Source: JBBKXP01 sp038251315
GTDB taxonomy: Bacteria; Pseudomonadota; Alphaproteobacteria; Rhodobacterales; Rhodobacteraceae
DNA: 30,338 nt
Assembly: GCA_038251315.1 (NCBI GenBank)
Contig: JBBSBK010000039.1
Span: 1 to 30,338 of the forward strand
Direction of reading: 5' to 3'
Position 1 is the first letter of the stretch. Every line of letters starts with the position of its first letter. Of this stretch, positions 23,607 to 30,338 are shown in pieces. The position numbers and the translations under genes were made by a program. Under the pieces are notes generated by a model. That model saw only the letters and a program-made list of their open reading frames with translations. It did not search any database and had not been told where the DNA came from.

Positions 23607-24515
23607 ATGCCGCTGGAAATGAACCAAGAGGTGTTTATCACCTGTGCCGTCACCGGGGCGGGGGGAACGCAGGATCGCAGCCCACATGTGCCGCGATCGC
23701 CCAAGCAGATCGCCGACAGCGCCATCGCGGCGGCCAAGGCGGGCGCGTCCATCGTCCATTGCCACGTGCGCGACCCCGAAACCGGCGCACCTTTGCGCAC
23801 GCTGGCCTATTTCCGCGAAGTGACCGATCGCATCCGGGATTCCGAAACCGACGTCGTGCTGAACCTGACGGCGGGCGTTGGCGGCGACATCTATTTCGGC
23901 AGCACGGAATCGCCGTTTCCGGTGTCCAACACAACCGACATGGCGGGTGCAACCGAACGCATGGCCCATATCGCCGAAAACCTGCCCGAGATTTGCACGC
24001 TGGACTGCGGCACCATGAACTTTGCCGAGGCCGATTATGTGATGACCAACACCCCCGGTATGCTGACCGCAATGGGCGGGATGATGACCGGGCTGGGCGT
24101 CAAGCCGGAAATCGAGGCGTTTGACACCGGCCATCTGTGGTATGCCAAGCAACTGGTCAAGGACGGCGTGCTGGACAGCCCCGCACTGGTGCAACTGTGC
24201 ATGGGCGTGCCGTGGGGCGCGCCCGACGACCTGAATACCTTCATGGCGATGGTCAACAACGTGCCGGACGACTGGACGTTTTCGGCCTTTGCGCTGGGCC
24301 GCAACCAGATGGCCTATGTCGCCGCCGCCGTGCTGGCGGGGGGCAATGTGCGCGTCGGGCTCGAGGATAATCTGTGGCTGGGCAAGGGGCAGTTGGCGAC
24401 CAACGCGCAACTTGTCGAACGGGCGGTGACGATCATCGAAAACATGGGTGCACGGGTGATCGGGCCTGCGGATGTGCGGGCGCGCTTGGGGCTGGTGAAA
24501 CGGGCACCCCGATGA
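23607..24515 (+). CDS. Beta-keto acid cleavage enzyme (DUF849), probable dehydrocarnitine cleavage enzyme
   Basis: BKACE-family zinc enzyme of 302 residues. In carnitine catabolism such enzymes condense 3-dehydrocarnitine with acetyl-CoA to give betainyl-CoA and acetoacetate; the Pseudomonas equivalent is CdhC. Metal ligands are the HCHVRD motif (residues about 51-56) and EDNLWLGKGQLATNAQLVE near the end. VTGAGGTQDRSPHVPRSP and LNLTAGVGGD are further family signatures. The substrate is inferred from the carnitine dehydrogenase-thioesterase gene two places downstream. ATG 23607 has AAGGGG 7 nt upstream. Its TGA overlaps the following lipoprotein start as ATGA. Confidence 0.92.
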   Translation: MPLEMNQEVFITCAVTGAGGTQDRSPHVPRSPKQIADSAIAAAKAGASIVHCHVRDPETGAPLRTLAYFREVTDRIRDSETDVVLNLTAGVGGDIYFGSTESPFPVSNTTDMAGATERMAHIAENLPEICTLDCGTMNFAEADYVMTNTPGMLTAMGGMMTGLGVKPEIEAFDTGHLWYAKQLVKDGVLDSPALVQLCMGVPWGAPDDLNTFMAMVNNVPDDWTFSAFALGRNQMAYVAAAVLAGGNVRVGLEDNLWLGKGQLATNAQLVERAVTIIENMGARVIGPADVRARLGLVKRAPR

Positions 24516-25057
24516 GGGCACTCGCGGCGCTTTTGTTGCTTGGCGCCTGTACCGCAACTGCAGTGCCGCCCGCGCCGCCTGTGTCCCTGCGCAATGTCGC
24601 GGCCCCGATCGGCAGTCAGGTCAACGTGACTGCAGCTGATCTCACGGGTGACTGGATGGTGCGTCAGATTCTTGCCGAGAATGCTTTCCGCCCAGGTTAT
24701 GAGTTTGGCTTTGCCCGTGCTGACAGCGGACTGAGCCTGCAGTGGGAGGCGGTGGGCTGCAGCGAAGTCGCCAACCTCTGCGAAAGCTTTTCCGCGAATG
24801 TCGACTATGCCGCGGATGGCCCGGGCCGATGGGTTCGAACGGGCAGCCCCGACGCAGCATCCGGCGCCCCGGCGCGATTCTGGATCTTGTGGACGGACAT
24901 AGATCGCCGCACCTTGGCGATCGGCGACCCCAAAGGAAGTTTTGCCATGATCATCGACCGACGGTCGAGCGGGGGGGACGACCGGATCATCGCTGCGCGC
25001 GAAATCCTCGATTGGTACGGCTTTGACGTGGCCGACCTTGTCGACGTTCGCCGATGA
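24512..25057 (+). CDS. Lipocalin-like lipoprotein inside carnitine operon
   Basis: A 181-residue predicted lipoprotein. MRALAALLLLGAC gives a signal peptide with a lipobox (LGAC), so Cys13 would be lipidated and the protein anchored in the outer or inner membrane. After a proline-rich linker, LTGDWMVRQILAENAF begins a region resembling a lipocalin: a GxW motif in the first strand, and two cysteines in VGCSEVANLCESF that could form a disulfide. I did not recognise a closer family. ATG 24512 overlaps the BKACE stop (ATGA), so expression is coupled to carnitine genes on both sides. A role in handling carnitine or a hydrophobic intermediate is a guess from context only. Confidence 0.75.
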   Translation: MRALAALLLLGACTATAVPPAPPVSLRNVAAPIGSQVNVTAADLTGDWMVRQILAENAFRPGYEFGFARADSGLSLQWEAVGCSEVANLCESFSANVDYAADGPGRWVRTGSPDAASGAPARFWILWTDIDRRTLAIGDPKGSFAMIIDRRSSGGDDRIIAAREILDWYGFDVADLVDVRR

Positions 25058-25088
25058 AAAGGTGCCAAAGGCAAGGGATATGAGAAAC

Positions 25089-26552
25089 ATGACCAAAGAC
25101 GGCAGGCAGACGGCGGCAATCATCGGTGGTGGCGTGATCGGCGGCGGCTGGGCTGCGCGGTTCCTGCTGATGGGCTGGGATGTGCGGGTCTATGACCCCG
25201 ACCCCGAAAGTCAGCGCAAGGTGGGCGAGGTGCTGGATAACGCCCGCCGGTCGCTGCCGGGGCTGTCCGATGTCGCGCTACCTGACGAGGGCGCGATGAC
25301 GTTCCATGACTCGATCACGGACGCGGTCGAAGGGGCGGCGTGGATACAGGAAAGCGTGCCCGAACGCCTTGATCTGAAACACAAAGTCTACGGCACCTTG
25401 CAGCAATCCTGCGACGGCGACGCGATCATCGGGTCGTCTACGTCGGGGTTCAAACCCTCGCAGTTGCAGGAAAACGCGGCCCGGCCGGGTCAGATCATCG
25501 TCACCCACCCTTTTAATCCAGTCTATCTGCTACCCTTGATCGAACTGGTGCCCAGTCCGGCCAACACCCCCGCGATGATCGCCCGTGCCAAGGATGTGCT
25601 GACCGGCATCGGCTGTTACCCCCTGCACGTGCGCAAGGAAATCGACGCCCATATCGCCGACCGCTTCCTGGAAGCTGTCTGGCGCGAGGCGCTGTGGCTC
25701 ATCAAGGACGGTATCGCCACGACCGAAGAAATCGACAACGCCATCCGCTATGGGTTCGGACTGCGTTGGGCGCAGATGGGCCTGTTCGAAACCTATCGCA
25801 TTGCCGGGGGCGAGGCCGGGATGCGGCATTTCATCGAACAGTTCGGCCCGTGCCTAAGCTGGCCGTGGACCAAGCTGATGGATGTGCCCGAACTGACCGA
25901 AGACCTGATCGACGCGGTGGCGGGCCAGTCGGACGCGCAATCGGGGATGCACACGATCCGCGAGCTCGAACGGACGCGGGACAACAATCTGGTGACCATC
26001 CTGCGCGGGTTGAAGGTCCGCGATTGGGGCGCGGGCAAACTGCTGAATGCGCAGGACGCCCGGATCGGTGTCGCCAAGGTTGATCTGGACGCCACAGCGC
26101 CCATCATCACCGTGGATCGCGCCGTGCCGCTCGACTGGACCGATTACAACGCTCACATGAACGAAGCCCGCTATCTGCAGGCCTTTGGCGATGCCACCGA
26201 CAGGATGATGGCACTGGTCGGCTGCGATGCGGATTACATCGTCTCTGGCGGCAGCTATTTCACCGCCGAAACCCATATCCGCCATCTGGGCGAGGTCCGG
26301 GCTGGCGCGAAGATCAGGGTGGAAACACAGGTTCTGGCGGGGGCGGGCAAGAAGATGCACCTGTTCCATCGGATGTTCGAGGGGACACGCGAACTGGCTA
26401 CGGGTGAACATATGCTGATCCACGTCAGCCTTGCCACCCGCAAGGCCAGCGAACCGTCGGCCAAGGTCGCGGCGTTGCTGGCAAGGGTGGTCAAGGCCCA
26501 CGCCAATTTACCGCGCCCGACAGGCGCAGGTGCCGCAGTGGGCGTGCGTTGA
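25089..26552 (+). CDS. L-carnitine dehydrogenase fused to betainyl-CoA thioesterase
   Basis: Bifunctional enzyme of 487 residues. Residues about 8-190 are a 3-hydroxyacyl-CoA-dehydrogenase-type Rossmann domain (IIGGGVIGGGWAARF, IQESVPERLDLK, SSTSGF, VTHPFNPVYLLPLIELV), and about 190-290 the helical C-terminal domain (FGLRWAQMGLFETYRIAGG). Together these oxidise L-carnitine to 3-dehydrocarnitine with NAD. Residues about 335-460 are a hotdog thioesterase (VDRAVPLDWTDYNAHMNEARYLQAF) expected to release glycine betaine from betainyl-CoA. These are separate genes (cdhA, cdhB) in Pseudomonas and fused in several rhizobia and roseobacters. I start at ATG 25089, which has AAGGGA 10 nt upstream; ATG 25080 is an alternative. 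The stop overlaps the next gene (TTGA). Confidence 0.93.
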   Translation: MTKDGRQTAAIIGGGVIGGGWAARFLLMGWDVRVYDPDPESQRKVGEVLDNARRSLPGLSDVALPDEGAMTFHDSITDAVEGAAWIQESVPERLDLKHKVYGTLQQSCDGDAIIGSSTSGFKPSQLQENAARPGQIIVTHPFNPVYLLPLIELVPSPANTPAMIARAKDVLTGIGCYPLHVRKEIDAHIADRFLEAVWREALWLIKDGIATTEEIDNAIRYGFGLRWAQMGLFETYRIAGGEAGMRHFIEQFGPCLSWPWTKLMDVPELTEDLIDAVAGQSDAQSGMHTIRELERTRDNNLVTILRGLKVRDWGAGKLLNAQDARIGVAKVDLDATAPIITVDRAVPLDWTDYNAHMNEARYLQAFGDATDRMMALVGCDADYIVSGGSYFTAETHIRHLGEVRAGAKIRVETQVLAGAGKKMHLFHRMFEGTRELATGEHMLIHVSLATRKASEPSAKVAALLARVVKAHANLPRPTGAGAAVGVR

Positions 26553-27307
26553 AACGGGTGCTGATTACCGCTGGGGCCAATGGCATCGGGCTGGCGATGG
26601 CGCAAGCGTTTGTCGCGGACGGCGCGCAGGTCTGGGTGACGGATGTGGACGCGGAGGCGATCGCCGCCTTGCCGCCGACGATCCGGGGCACGGTGCTGGA
26701 TGCAAGCGATGAACCTGGGTTGGCGGCACTGATCGGGCAGGTCAAAGCCGCATGGGGCAGCATTGACGTGCTGTGCGCCAACGCCGGGATCAAGGGGCCG
26801 ACCGCCCTGATCGAGGACGTGGCGCTGGCCGACTGGCGGGCCTGCCTTGCGGTCAATCTGGACGGCGCGTTTCTGGCTGCCAAACACGTGGCGCCACTGA
26901 TGAAGGCGCAGAAATCCGGGGTCATGACCTTCACCAGTTCGACCGCCGGGCTGTTCGGTTATCCGGGCCGCAGCCCGTACTCCGCCGCCAAGTGGGCCGT
27001 CATCGGCCTGATGAAAACCGCCGCGATGGAACTGGGGCCGTTCGGCATCCGCGCCAACGCCATCGCGCCGGGATCGGTCGAAGGGCCGCGGATGGAGGCG
27101 GTGCTGCAGGCCGAGGCCACCGCCAAGGGCATGACCCGCGATCAGGTCTATCAGGGCTATGCCAAGGGCACATCGATGCAAACCTTCGTCACCGCCGATG
27201 ATATTGCCAACATGGCGGTATTTCTGGCGTCAGACGGGGCGCGGCATGTATCGGGGCAGGTTTTGACGGTCGACGGACATACGGTGAATCCCGACCCACA
27301 GATCTAG
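26549..27307 (+). CDS. SDR-family oxidoreductase, last gene of carnitine operon, TTG start
   Basis: Short-chain dehydrogenase of 252 residues. TAGANGIG (7-14) is the cofactor loop, with Ala for the usual second Gly; D32 in VTDVDAEA suggests NAD; CANAG is near 77-81, serines S130-S131, and Y144-x3-K148 in YSAAKWA. The substrate is not known. Context suggests a step connected with carnitine, perhaps D-carnitine or hydroxybutyrate oxidation, but that is inference. It begins at TTG 26549, which overlaps the carnitine dehydrogenase stop as TTGA. Its TAG stop overlaps the stop of the convergent XRE regulator within CTAG at 27304-27307. Confidence 0.88.
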   Translation: MKRVLITAGANGIGLAMAQAFVADGAQVWVTDVDAEAIAALPPTIRGTVLDASDEPGLAALIGQVKAAWGSIDVLCANAGIKGPTALIEDVALADWRACLAVNLDGAFLAAKHVAPLMKAQKSGVMTFTSSTAGLFGYPGRSPYSAAKWAVIGLMKTAAMELGPFGIRANAIAPGSVEGPRMEAVLQAEATAKGMTRDQVYQGYAKGTSMQTFVTADDIANMAVFLASDGARHVSGQVLTVDGHTVNPDPQI

Positions 27308-28164
27308 GTAATTCTTTTGCGCAATGCCCCCAGATGGTCGGCCAACTGGCGCGGACTGACAGATGCCTCGCGCACCAGCGTGTCGAAATGCCGGGTCATC
27401 GCCTGGACCCGTTCACTGTCGCGGAACACCAGATAGCTTTGGCCAAGGTAGATCACTGCCAGGAGCGGTCCGAACACCGTGACCGGGGCCGAAAACAACC
27501 GCCGCGCGTCGAACAGATACAGTCGCAGCGATGGATAAAGCTGGTCGTGCAGGGCCAGCAGCCGGTCAATCTGGGCGCGGCGGACATCTGCGGGCAGGTC
27601 CGCATAATAGCCTGTGCCGCTCGCAAAGGCGTCCATCTCATACAACGGCATGGCGATCTCATAGTCCGACAGCGCGCCGCGCATCCACGTCAGACGGTCC
27701 TGCGAGGCGCCGATCGCCTGTTCGGTGGTGCGGCCCAGCGAGGGGCCATATTCCCACGCCAGCGTGTCGTGCGTCTTCAACATGTCGGGCAGGCCGGCAG
27801 GAACGTGGCGGATCTTGTAACCGGCCGCTTCGCGATGCCAGGCAAAGATCCGTTCGTCGACCAGCGCGCGCGGCGCCTCGGTCATCGACATCGCTGCCGC
27901 GATCAGGTCGGCGGCACGTTCGGGGCGGGCGGTCAGGCCCAGCAGCCAGTCGGCCGAAACACCGAGTGCGACCGCGCATTCGGCAACCACCTGCGCGTTG
28001 GGCAGGCGGGTGCTGTCAGCCATCAGAAGCTGCGACAGAGTCGAACGGTCGACACCCACCGCACGGCCAAGGGCGGCCTGGGTCAGCGCTTTTTCCGCCA
28101 TCCCCTGCGCCAGACGGTCGCGGAACAGCGCGGCGCGTTCGCGTTTGTCGGTTTTCGCTGACAT
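27304..28164 (-). CDS. XRE-family HTH regulator with large C-terminal sensor-like domain
   Basis: A 286-residue DNA-binding protein. Residues about 13-75 are a Cro/CI-type helix-turn-helix: ALTQAALGRAVGVDRSTLSQLL with ALGVSADWLLGL after it. The rest (about 80-286) has no catalytic motif I recognise. The segments LKTHDTLAWEYG, ASQDRLTWMRG, a dimer-like helix pair, and VIYLGQSYLVFRDSERV lie in an order that recalls the C-terminal domain of Scr1/DUF5753 regulators of actinobacteria, but this is only an architectural impression. It diverges from the desaturase gene across about 118 bp holding an inverted repeat, and converges on the carnitine operon. Control of the desaturase is the more likely role. 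Start ATG 28164. Confidence 0.83.
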   Translation of the reverse strand: MSAKTDKRERAALFRDRLAQGMAEKALTQAALGRAVGVDRSTLSQLLMADSTRLPNAQVVAECAVALGVSADWLLGLTARPERAADLIAAAMSMTEAPRALVDERIFAWHREAAGYKIRHVPAGLPDMLKTHDTLAWEYGPSLGRTTEQAIGASQDRLTWMRGALSDYEIAMPLYEMDAFASGTGYYADLPADVRRAQIDRLLALHDQLYPSLRLYLFDARRLFSAPVTVFGPLLAVIYLGQSYLVFRDSERVQAMTRHFDTLVREASVSPRQLADHLGALRKRIT

Positions 28165-28224
28165 TGTTGTGTAAAGTCACCAAAGTTGGGTAAATGTTGC
28201 TTATAACCAGAATGTCCGTTTGTC

Positions 28225-28252
28225 CACTGTCATGCTACTGACATGAACAGTG
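28225..28252. promoter_or_regulatory. Imperfect inverted repeat between XRE regulator and desaturase genes
   Basis: CACTGTCATG (28225-28234) and CATGAACAGTG (28242-28252) pair over ten positions with one unpaired A. The dyad lies about 31 bp before the desaturase start, in the AT-richer intergenic stretch. It is a plausible operator for the divergent XRE regulator, unproven. Confidence 0.45.
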
Positions 28253-28282
28253 CCGGGGGACATCGGCCGATTGGGAATGGTA

Positions 28283-29179
28283 ATGCAAAACAAAACCTTG
28301 CGGGCGGTCGAATGGCCGACTGTCTGGCTCGCGCTGGGATGTTATCTGACATGGGCGCTGGCAATCTTCGGGGTTGCCGCATGGTCGGTGGCTGCGGCGA
28401 TGCCGCTTACCATCCTCGCGGCGGCGCTGCATTCGTCACTGACGCACGAGGTGATCCACGGCCACCCTTTCCGCAACAAGACGCTGAGCGCGGCCTTGGT
28501 CTGGCCGCCGCTGACCCTGTTCATCCCCTTCGCCCGGTTCCGTGACAGTCACCTGGCGCACCACCGGGATTCGCGCCTGACTGACCCTTATGATGATCCC
28601 GAAAGCAACTACATGGACGCCGCTGACTGGGACCGTCAGTCGTCGGTGATGCGCACGATCCGCGGTTTCAATAACCGACTGGCCGGGCGGTTGTTGATCG
28701 GGCCAATGCTGGGACAGGTCTGCTGGATGCGGGCCGACTGGGCGGCGGTCCGGGCCGGTGATCGAACCGTGCTGCGCGGCTGGGTCTGGCACCTGCCGGC
28801 AGTGGCCGCGGTGCTGGCGGTGGTGACAGTGTCGGCAATGCCGGTCTGGGCCTATCTGATCTGCGCCTACTGCGCCTTGTCGATCCTGAAGATCCGCACC
28901 TTTCTGGAACATCAGGCGCATGAACGGTCCCGCTGTCGCACCGTCATCATCGAGGATCGGGGGCTACTGGCCTTCCTGTTCCTGAACAACAATTTTCACG
29001 CCGTCCACCACATGCACCCAAGGGTGGCGTGGTATCGGCTGCCGCACCTTTATTTCGCTCAGCCCGACCGGTTTCTGGGTCGCAACGGCGGCTATCGGTT
29101 CGCGTCCTACGGCGAGGTTTTCCGGCGCTATTTCCTGACTGCAAAAGACCCTGTGGCGCATCCGCTCTGGCGCCGCTGA
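28283..29179 (+). CDS. Fatty acid desaturase-family membrane di-iron protein
   Basis: Integral-membrane oxygen-dependent desaturase or hydroxylase of 298 residues; substrate (fatty acyl chain, lipid or carotenoid) unknown. Three histidine clusters ligate the di-iron centre: H55-x3-H59 with H61 (THEVIHGH), H90-x2-H93-H94 (HLAHH), and H239-x2-H242-H243 (NNFHAVHHMHP). Extra histidines occur in FLEHQAHE (210 and 213). Hydrophobic pairs at about 14-48, 71-83 and 170-205 form the membrane anchor. ATG 28283 has GGGA about 6 nt upstream; in-frame ATG 28277 or GTG 28250 are alternatives. A DMT transporter gene follows 22 nt downstream. Confidence 0.88.
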   Translation: MQNKTLRAVEWPTVWLALGCYLTWALAIFGVAAWSVAAAMPLTILAAALHSSLTHEVIHGHPFRNKTLSAALVWPPLTLFIPFARFRDSHLAHHRDSRLTDPYDDPESNYMDAADWDRQSSVMRTIRGFNNRLAGRLLIGPMLGQVCWMRADWAAVRAGDRTVLRGWVWHLPAVAAVLAVVTVSAMPVWAYLICAYCALSILKIRTFLEHQAHERSRCRTVIIEDRGLLAFLFLNNNFHAVHHMHPRVAWYRLPHLYFAQPDRFLGRNGGYRFASYGEVFRRYFLTAKDPVAHPLWRR

Positions 29180-29201
29180 AGCGTTCGCAGCATAGGGCGG
29201 C

Positions 29202-30104
29202 ATGGCCCTGTGGATACCGATCACGATATTTGCCGCCTTCGCGCAGACCCTGCGGTTCATGCTGCAAAAGCAGTTGCGCGGCGCGGCCCTGTCGACGGCA
29301 GGGGCGACCTATGCACGGTTCCTCTACTCCGCTCCCCTCGTGGCGATCATCGCGCTGGGCTACGGCCGGATCAGCGGCCAGGAGATCCCCGCGATCCCCA
29401 CCCGGTTCTGGGCCTACGCCCTTGCCGGGGGAACGGCGCAGATTTTGGCGACGATGTGCGTTGTCGCCCTGTTCGGGCACCGCAACTTTGCGGTCGGCAT
29501 CACCTTCAAAAAGACCGAAGTGCTGATGTCTGTGCTGGTCGGCCTCGTGATCTTGGGCGAAGGCGTCAGCGCCTGGGGCCTCGGCGCGATCCTGGTGGGA
29601 TTGGGCGGGGTAGTGCTGTTGTCGGACCCGCCAGCGGCGACGGGACCGTGGCGGACGCGGATACTCAACCGGGCCACTGCGCTGGGTTTGACTTCGGGGC
29701 TCTTCTTTGCGGTGTCGGGGGTCGGATACCGTGGTGCGTCGTTGTCGCTTGGCTCAGGCGACACGTTTCAGCGGGCGGTGGTGACATTGGCCTGCGTTAC
29801 CGCGTTTCAGGTCCTGGCAATGACACTTTGGCTGACATGGCGCGAACGCGGCCAGATCGGCGCGGTACTGCGGTCATGGCGGGTCGCCGGGCTGGTCGGG
29901 TTGACGAGCATGGCCGGGTCGATCGCCTGGTTCACCGCATTCACCTTGCAGACGGTCGCCTATGTGAACGCGCTGGGCCAGGTCGAACTGGTGTTTTCGC
30001 TGATCGTCGGGGCGCTGGTGTTCGGTGAACGGATCAGCACGCGCGAATGGCAGGGGCTGGCGTTGTTGACCGCATCGATCGGGCTGTTGGTGCTACTGAC
30101 CTAA
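29202..30104 (+). CDS. EamA/DMT-family transporter
   Basis: Ten-helix drug/metabolite-type exporter of the inner membrane, 300 residues, substrate unknown. Two EamA halves are visible. The first starts ALWIPITIFAAFAQTLRFMLQK and runs to ILVGLGGVVLLSDPP. The second runs from ALGLTSGLFFAVSGVGYRGAS to LTASIGLLVLLT, with QVELVFSLIVGALVFGERIS as the last typical EamA element. ATG 29202 is the first start after the desaturase stop, and AGGGCGG immediately precedes it. It is probably cotranscribed with the desaturase gene. The last 12 nt overlap the convergent NUDIX gene. Confidence 0.9.
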   Translation: MALWIPITIFAAFAQTLRFMLQKQLRGAALSTAGATYARFLYSAPLVAIIALGYGRISGQEIPAIPTRFWAYALAGGTAQILATMCVVALFGHRNFAVGITFKKTEVLMSVLVGLVILGEGVSAWGLGAILVGLGGVVLLSDPPAATGPWRTRILNRATALGLTSGLFFAVSGVGYRGASLSLGSGDTFQRAVVTLACVTAFQVLAMTLWLTWRERGQIGAVLRSWRVAGLVGLTSMAGSIAWFTAFTLQTVAYVNALGQVELVFSLIVGALVFGERISTREWQGLALLTASIGLLVLLT

Positions 30105-30338
30105 AGGATGTCGATGACCGAGCCGCGTCACCAGATGCGCCTCGTCGTCATTGCGAAAGAACGGGACAAGGGCTGGCGGGGCAGGGTTGGCTACGCGGGC
30201 GGCGATTTCGGCCAGTACCACCTCGGTGATGAACGGCAAATCGAAATGACGGGCGCGGTCCAGGGGCACCCATTGGAGATACGCCAGCTCGTCCTCGGCC
30301 CCTGAAAAATCATCCGGGTCGGTCAGCAGGTGGTCGGC
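30093..30338 (-). CDS. NUDIX hydrolase, C-terminal part, cut by window edge
   Basis: The minus strand reads 81 codons to a TAG stop at 30093: ADHLLTDPDDFSGAEDELAY, then LQWVPLDRARHFDLPFITEVV, then PALVPFFRNDD. This is the C-terminal pattern of the larger Rhodobacterales NUDIX hydrolases, where an aspartate/glutamate-rich DPDDFSGAEDEL and LQWVPLDxA follow the NUDIX box. The box itself lies outside the window, so activity cannot be judged. It overlaps the convergent DMT transporter gene by 12 nt. Confidence 0.75.
   Translation of the reverse strand, partial: ADHLLTDPDDFSGAEDELAYLQWVPLDRARHFDLPFITEVVLAEIAARVANPAPPALVPFFRNDDEAHLVTRLGHRHPLGQ

Noticed and set aside
23487..24557. Minus-strand open frame of 356 codons opposite the BKACE gene
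   Set aside because: Histidine- and arginine-rich translation without a domain; the plus strand encodes an intact BKACE enzyme.
1..30338. tRNA, rRNA, riboswitch or phage-type genes
   Set aside because: Reading both strands I found no cloverleaf-like or conserved rRNA segment, no molybdate or methionine riboswitch-like leader I could support, and no integrase, transposase or capsid gene.

Overview
This window is a dense, GC-rich stretch of chromosome (high GC by eye, not counted) from an alphaproteobacterium, most likely a Rhodobacterales member of the Roseobacter/Rhodobacter group. The reasons are the MetG, PtsP, DUF1178, fused carnitine dehydrogenase-thioesterase and NUDIX protein types, frequent ATGA/TTGA/GTGA gene overlaps, and two kinds of palindromic gene-end elements of a style I associate with this order. 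I see no phage, plasmid, insertion sequence, CRISPR array, tRNA or rRNA.

Layout. (1) 1-4542: methylthioadenosine phosphorylase (minus strand, cut by the left edge) diverges from a SulP/STAS anion transporter. A flavin-reductase-like protein follows, convergent with sulP, then a GNAT acetyltransferase and an EcsC-family protein. (2) 4550-11630: a minus-strand block with lysC, ptsP (EI-Ntr) and a Kef-type cation/proton antiporter whose start overlaps the ptsP stop. A LysR regulator and a divergent secreted cupin sit between lysC and ptsP. (3) 11708-13395: SDR, DUF1178 and NUDIX genes on the minus strand, the SDR ending in a double-hairpin element. (4) 13521-16029: modABC molybdate importer. (5) 16030-17026: a decayed stretch with two palindromes, a hexanucleotide tandem array, a long hairpin, and remnants of a TPR protein and a HupE/UreJ-like membrane protein in different frames. 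(6) 17027-22345: MltB-type transglycosylase, YdeI/OmdA-like protein, metG, an SDR and an MFS transporter, all minus strand. ydeI and metG both take their TAA stop from copies of the same palindromic element. (7) 22450-27307: aldo/keto reductase, then a carnitine catabolic operon (BKACE, lipocalin-like lipoprotein, carnitine dehydrogenase fused to a hotdog thioesterase, SDR). (8) 27304-30338: an XRE-type regulator divergent from a fatty-acid-desaturase-family gene and a DMT transporter, and a right-edge NUDIX hydrolase C-terminus.

How the genes work together. The clearest pathway is L-carnitine to 3-dehydrocarnitine to betainyl-CoA plus acetoacetate to glycine betaine, with the first and last steps on one polypeptide. 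ModABC forms a complete molybdate importer. PtsP coupled to a Kef antiporter suggests a PTS-Ntr/potassium link. Nothing here clearly qualifies as a wholly new system. The best leads are the lipoprotein inside the carnitine operon, the palindromes that double as stop codons, the ptsP-antiporter coupling, the LysR-cupin cassette with altered cupin metal ligands, and the repeat-bearing decayed locus. All coordinates and starts were read by hand, without homology searches.
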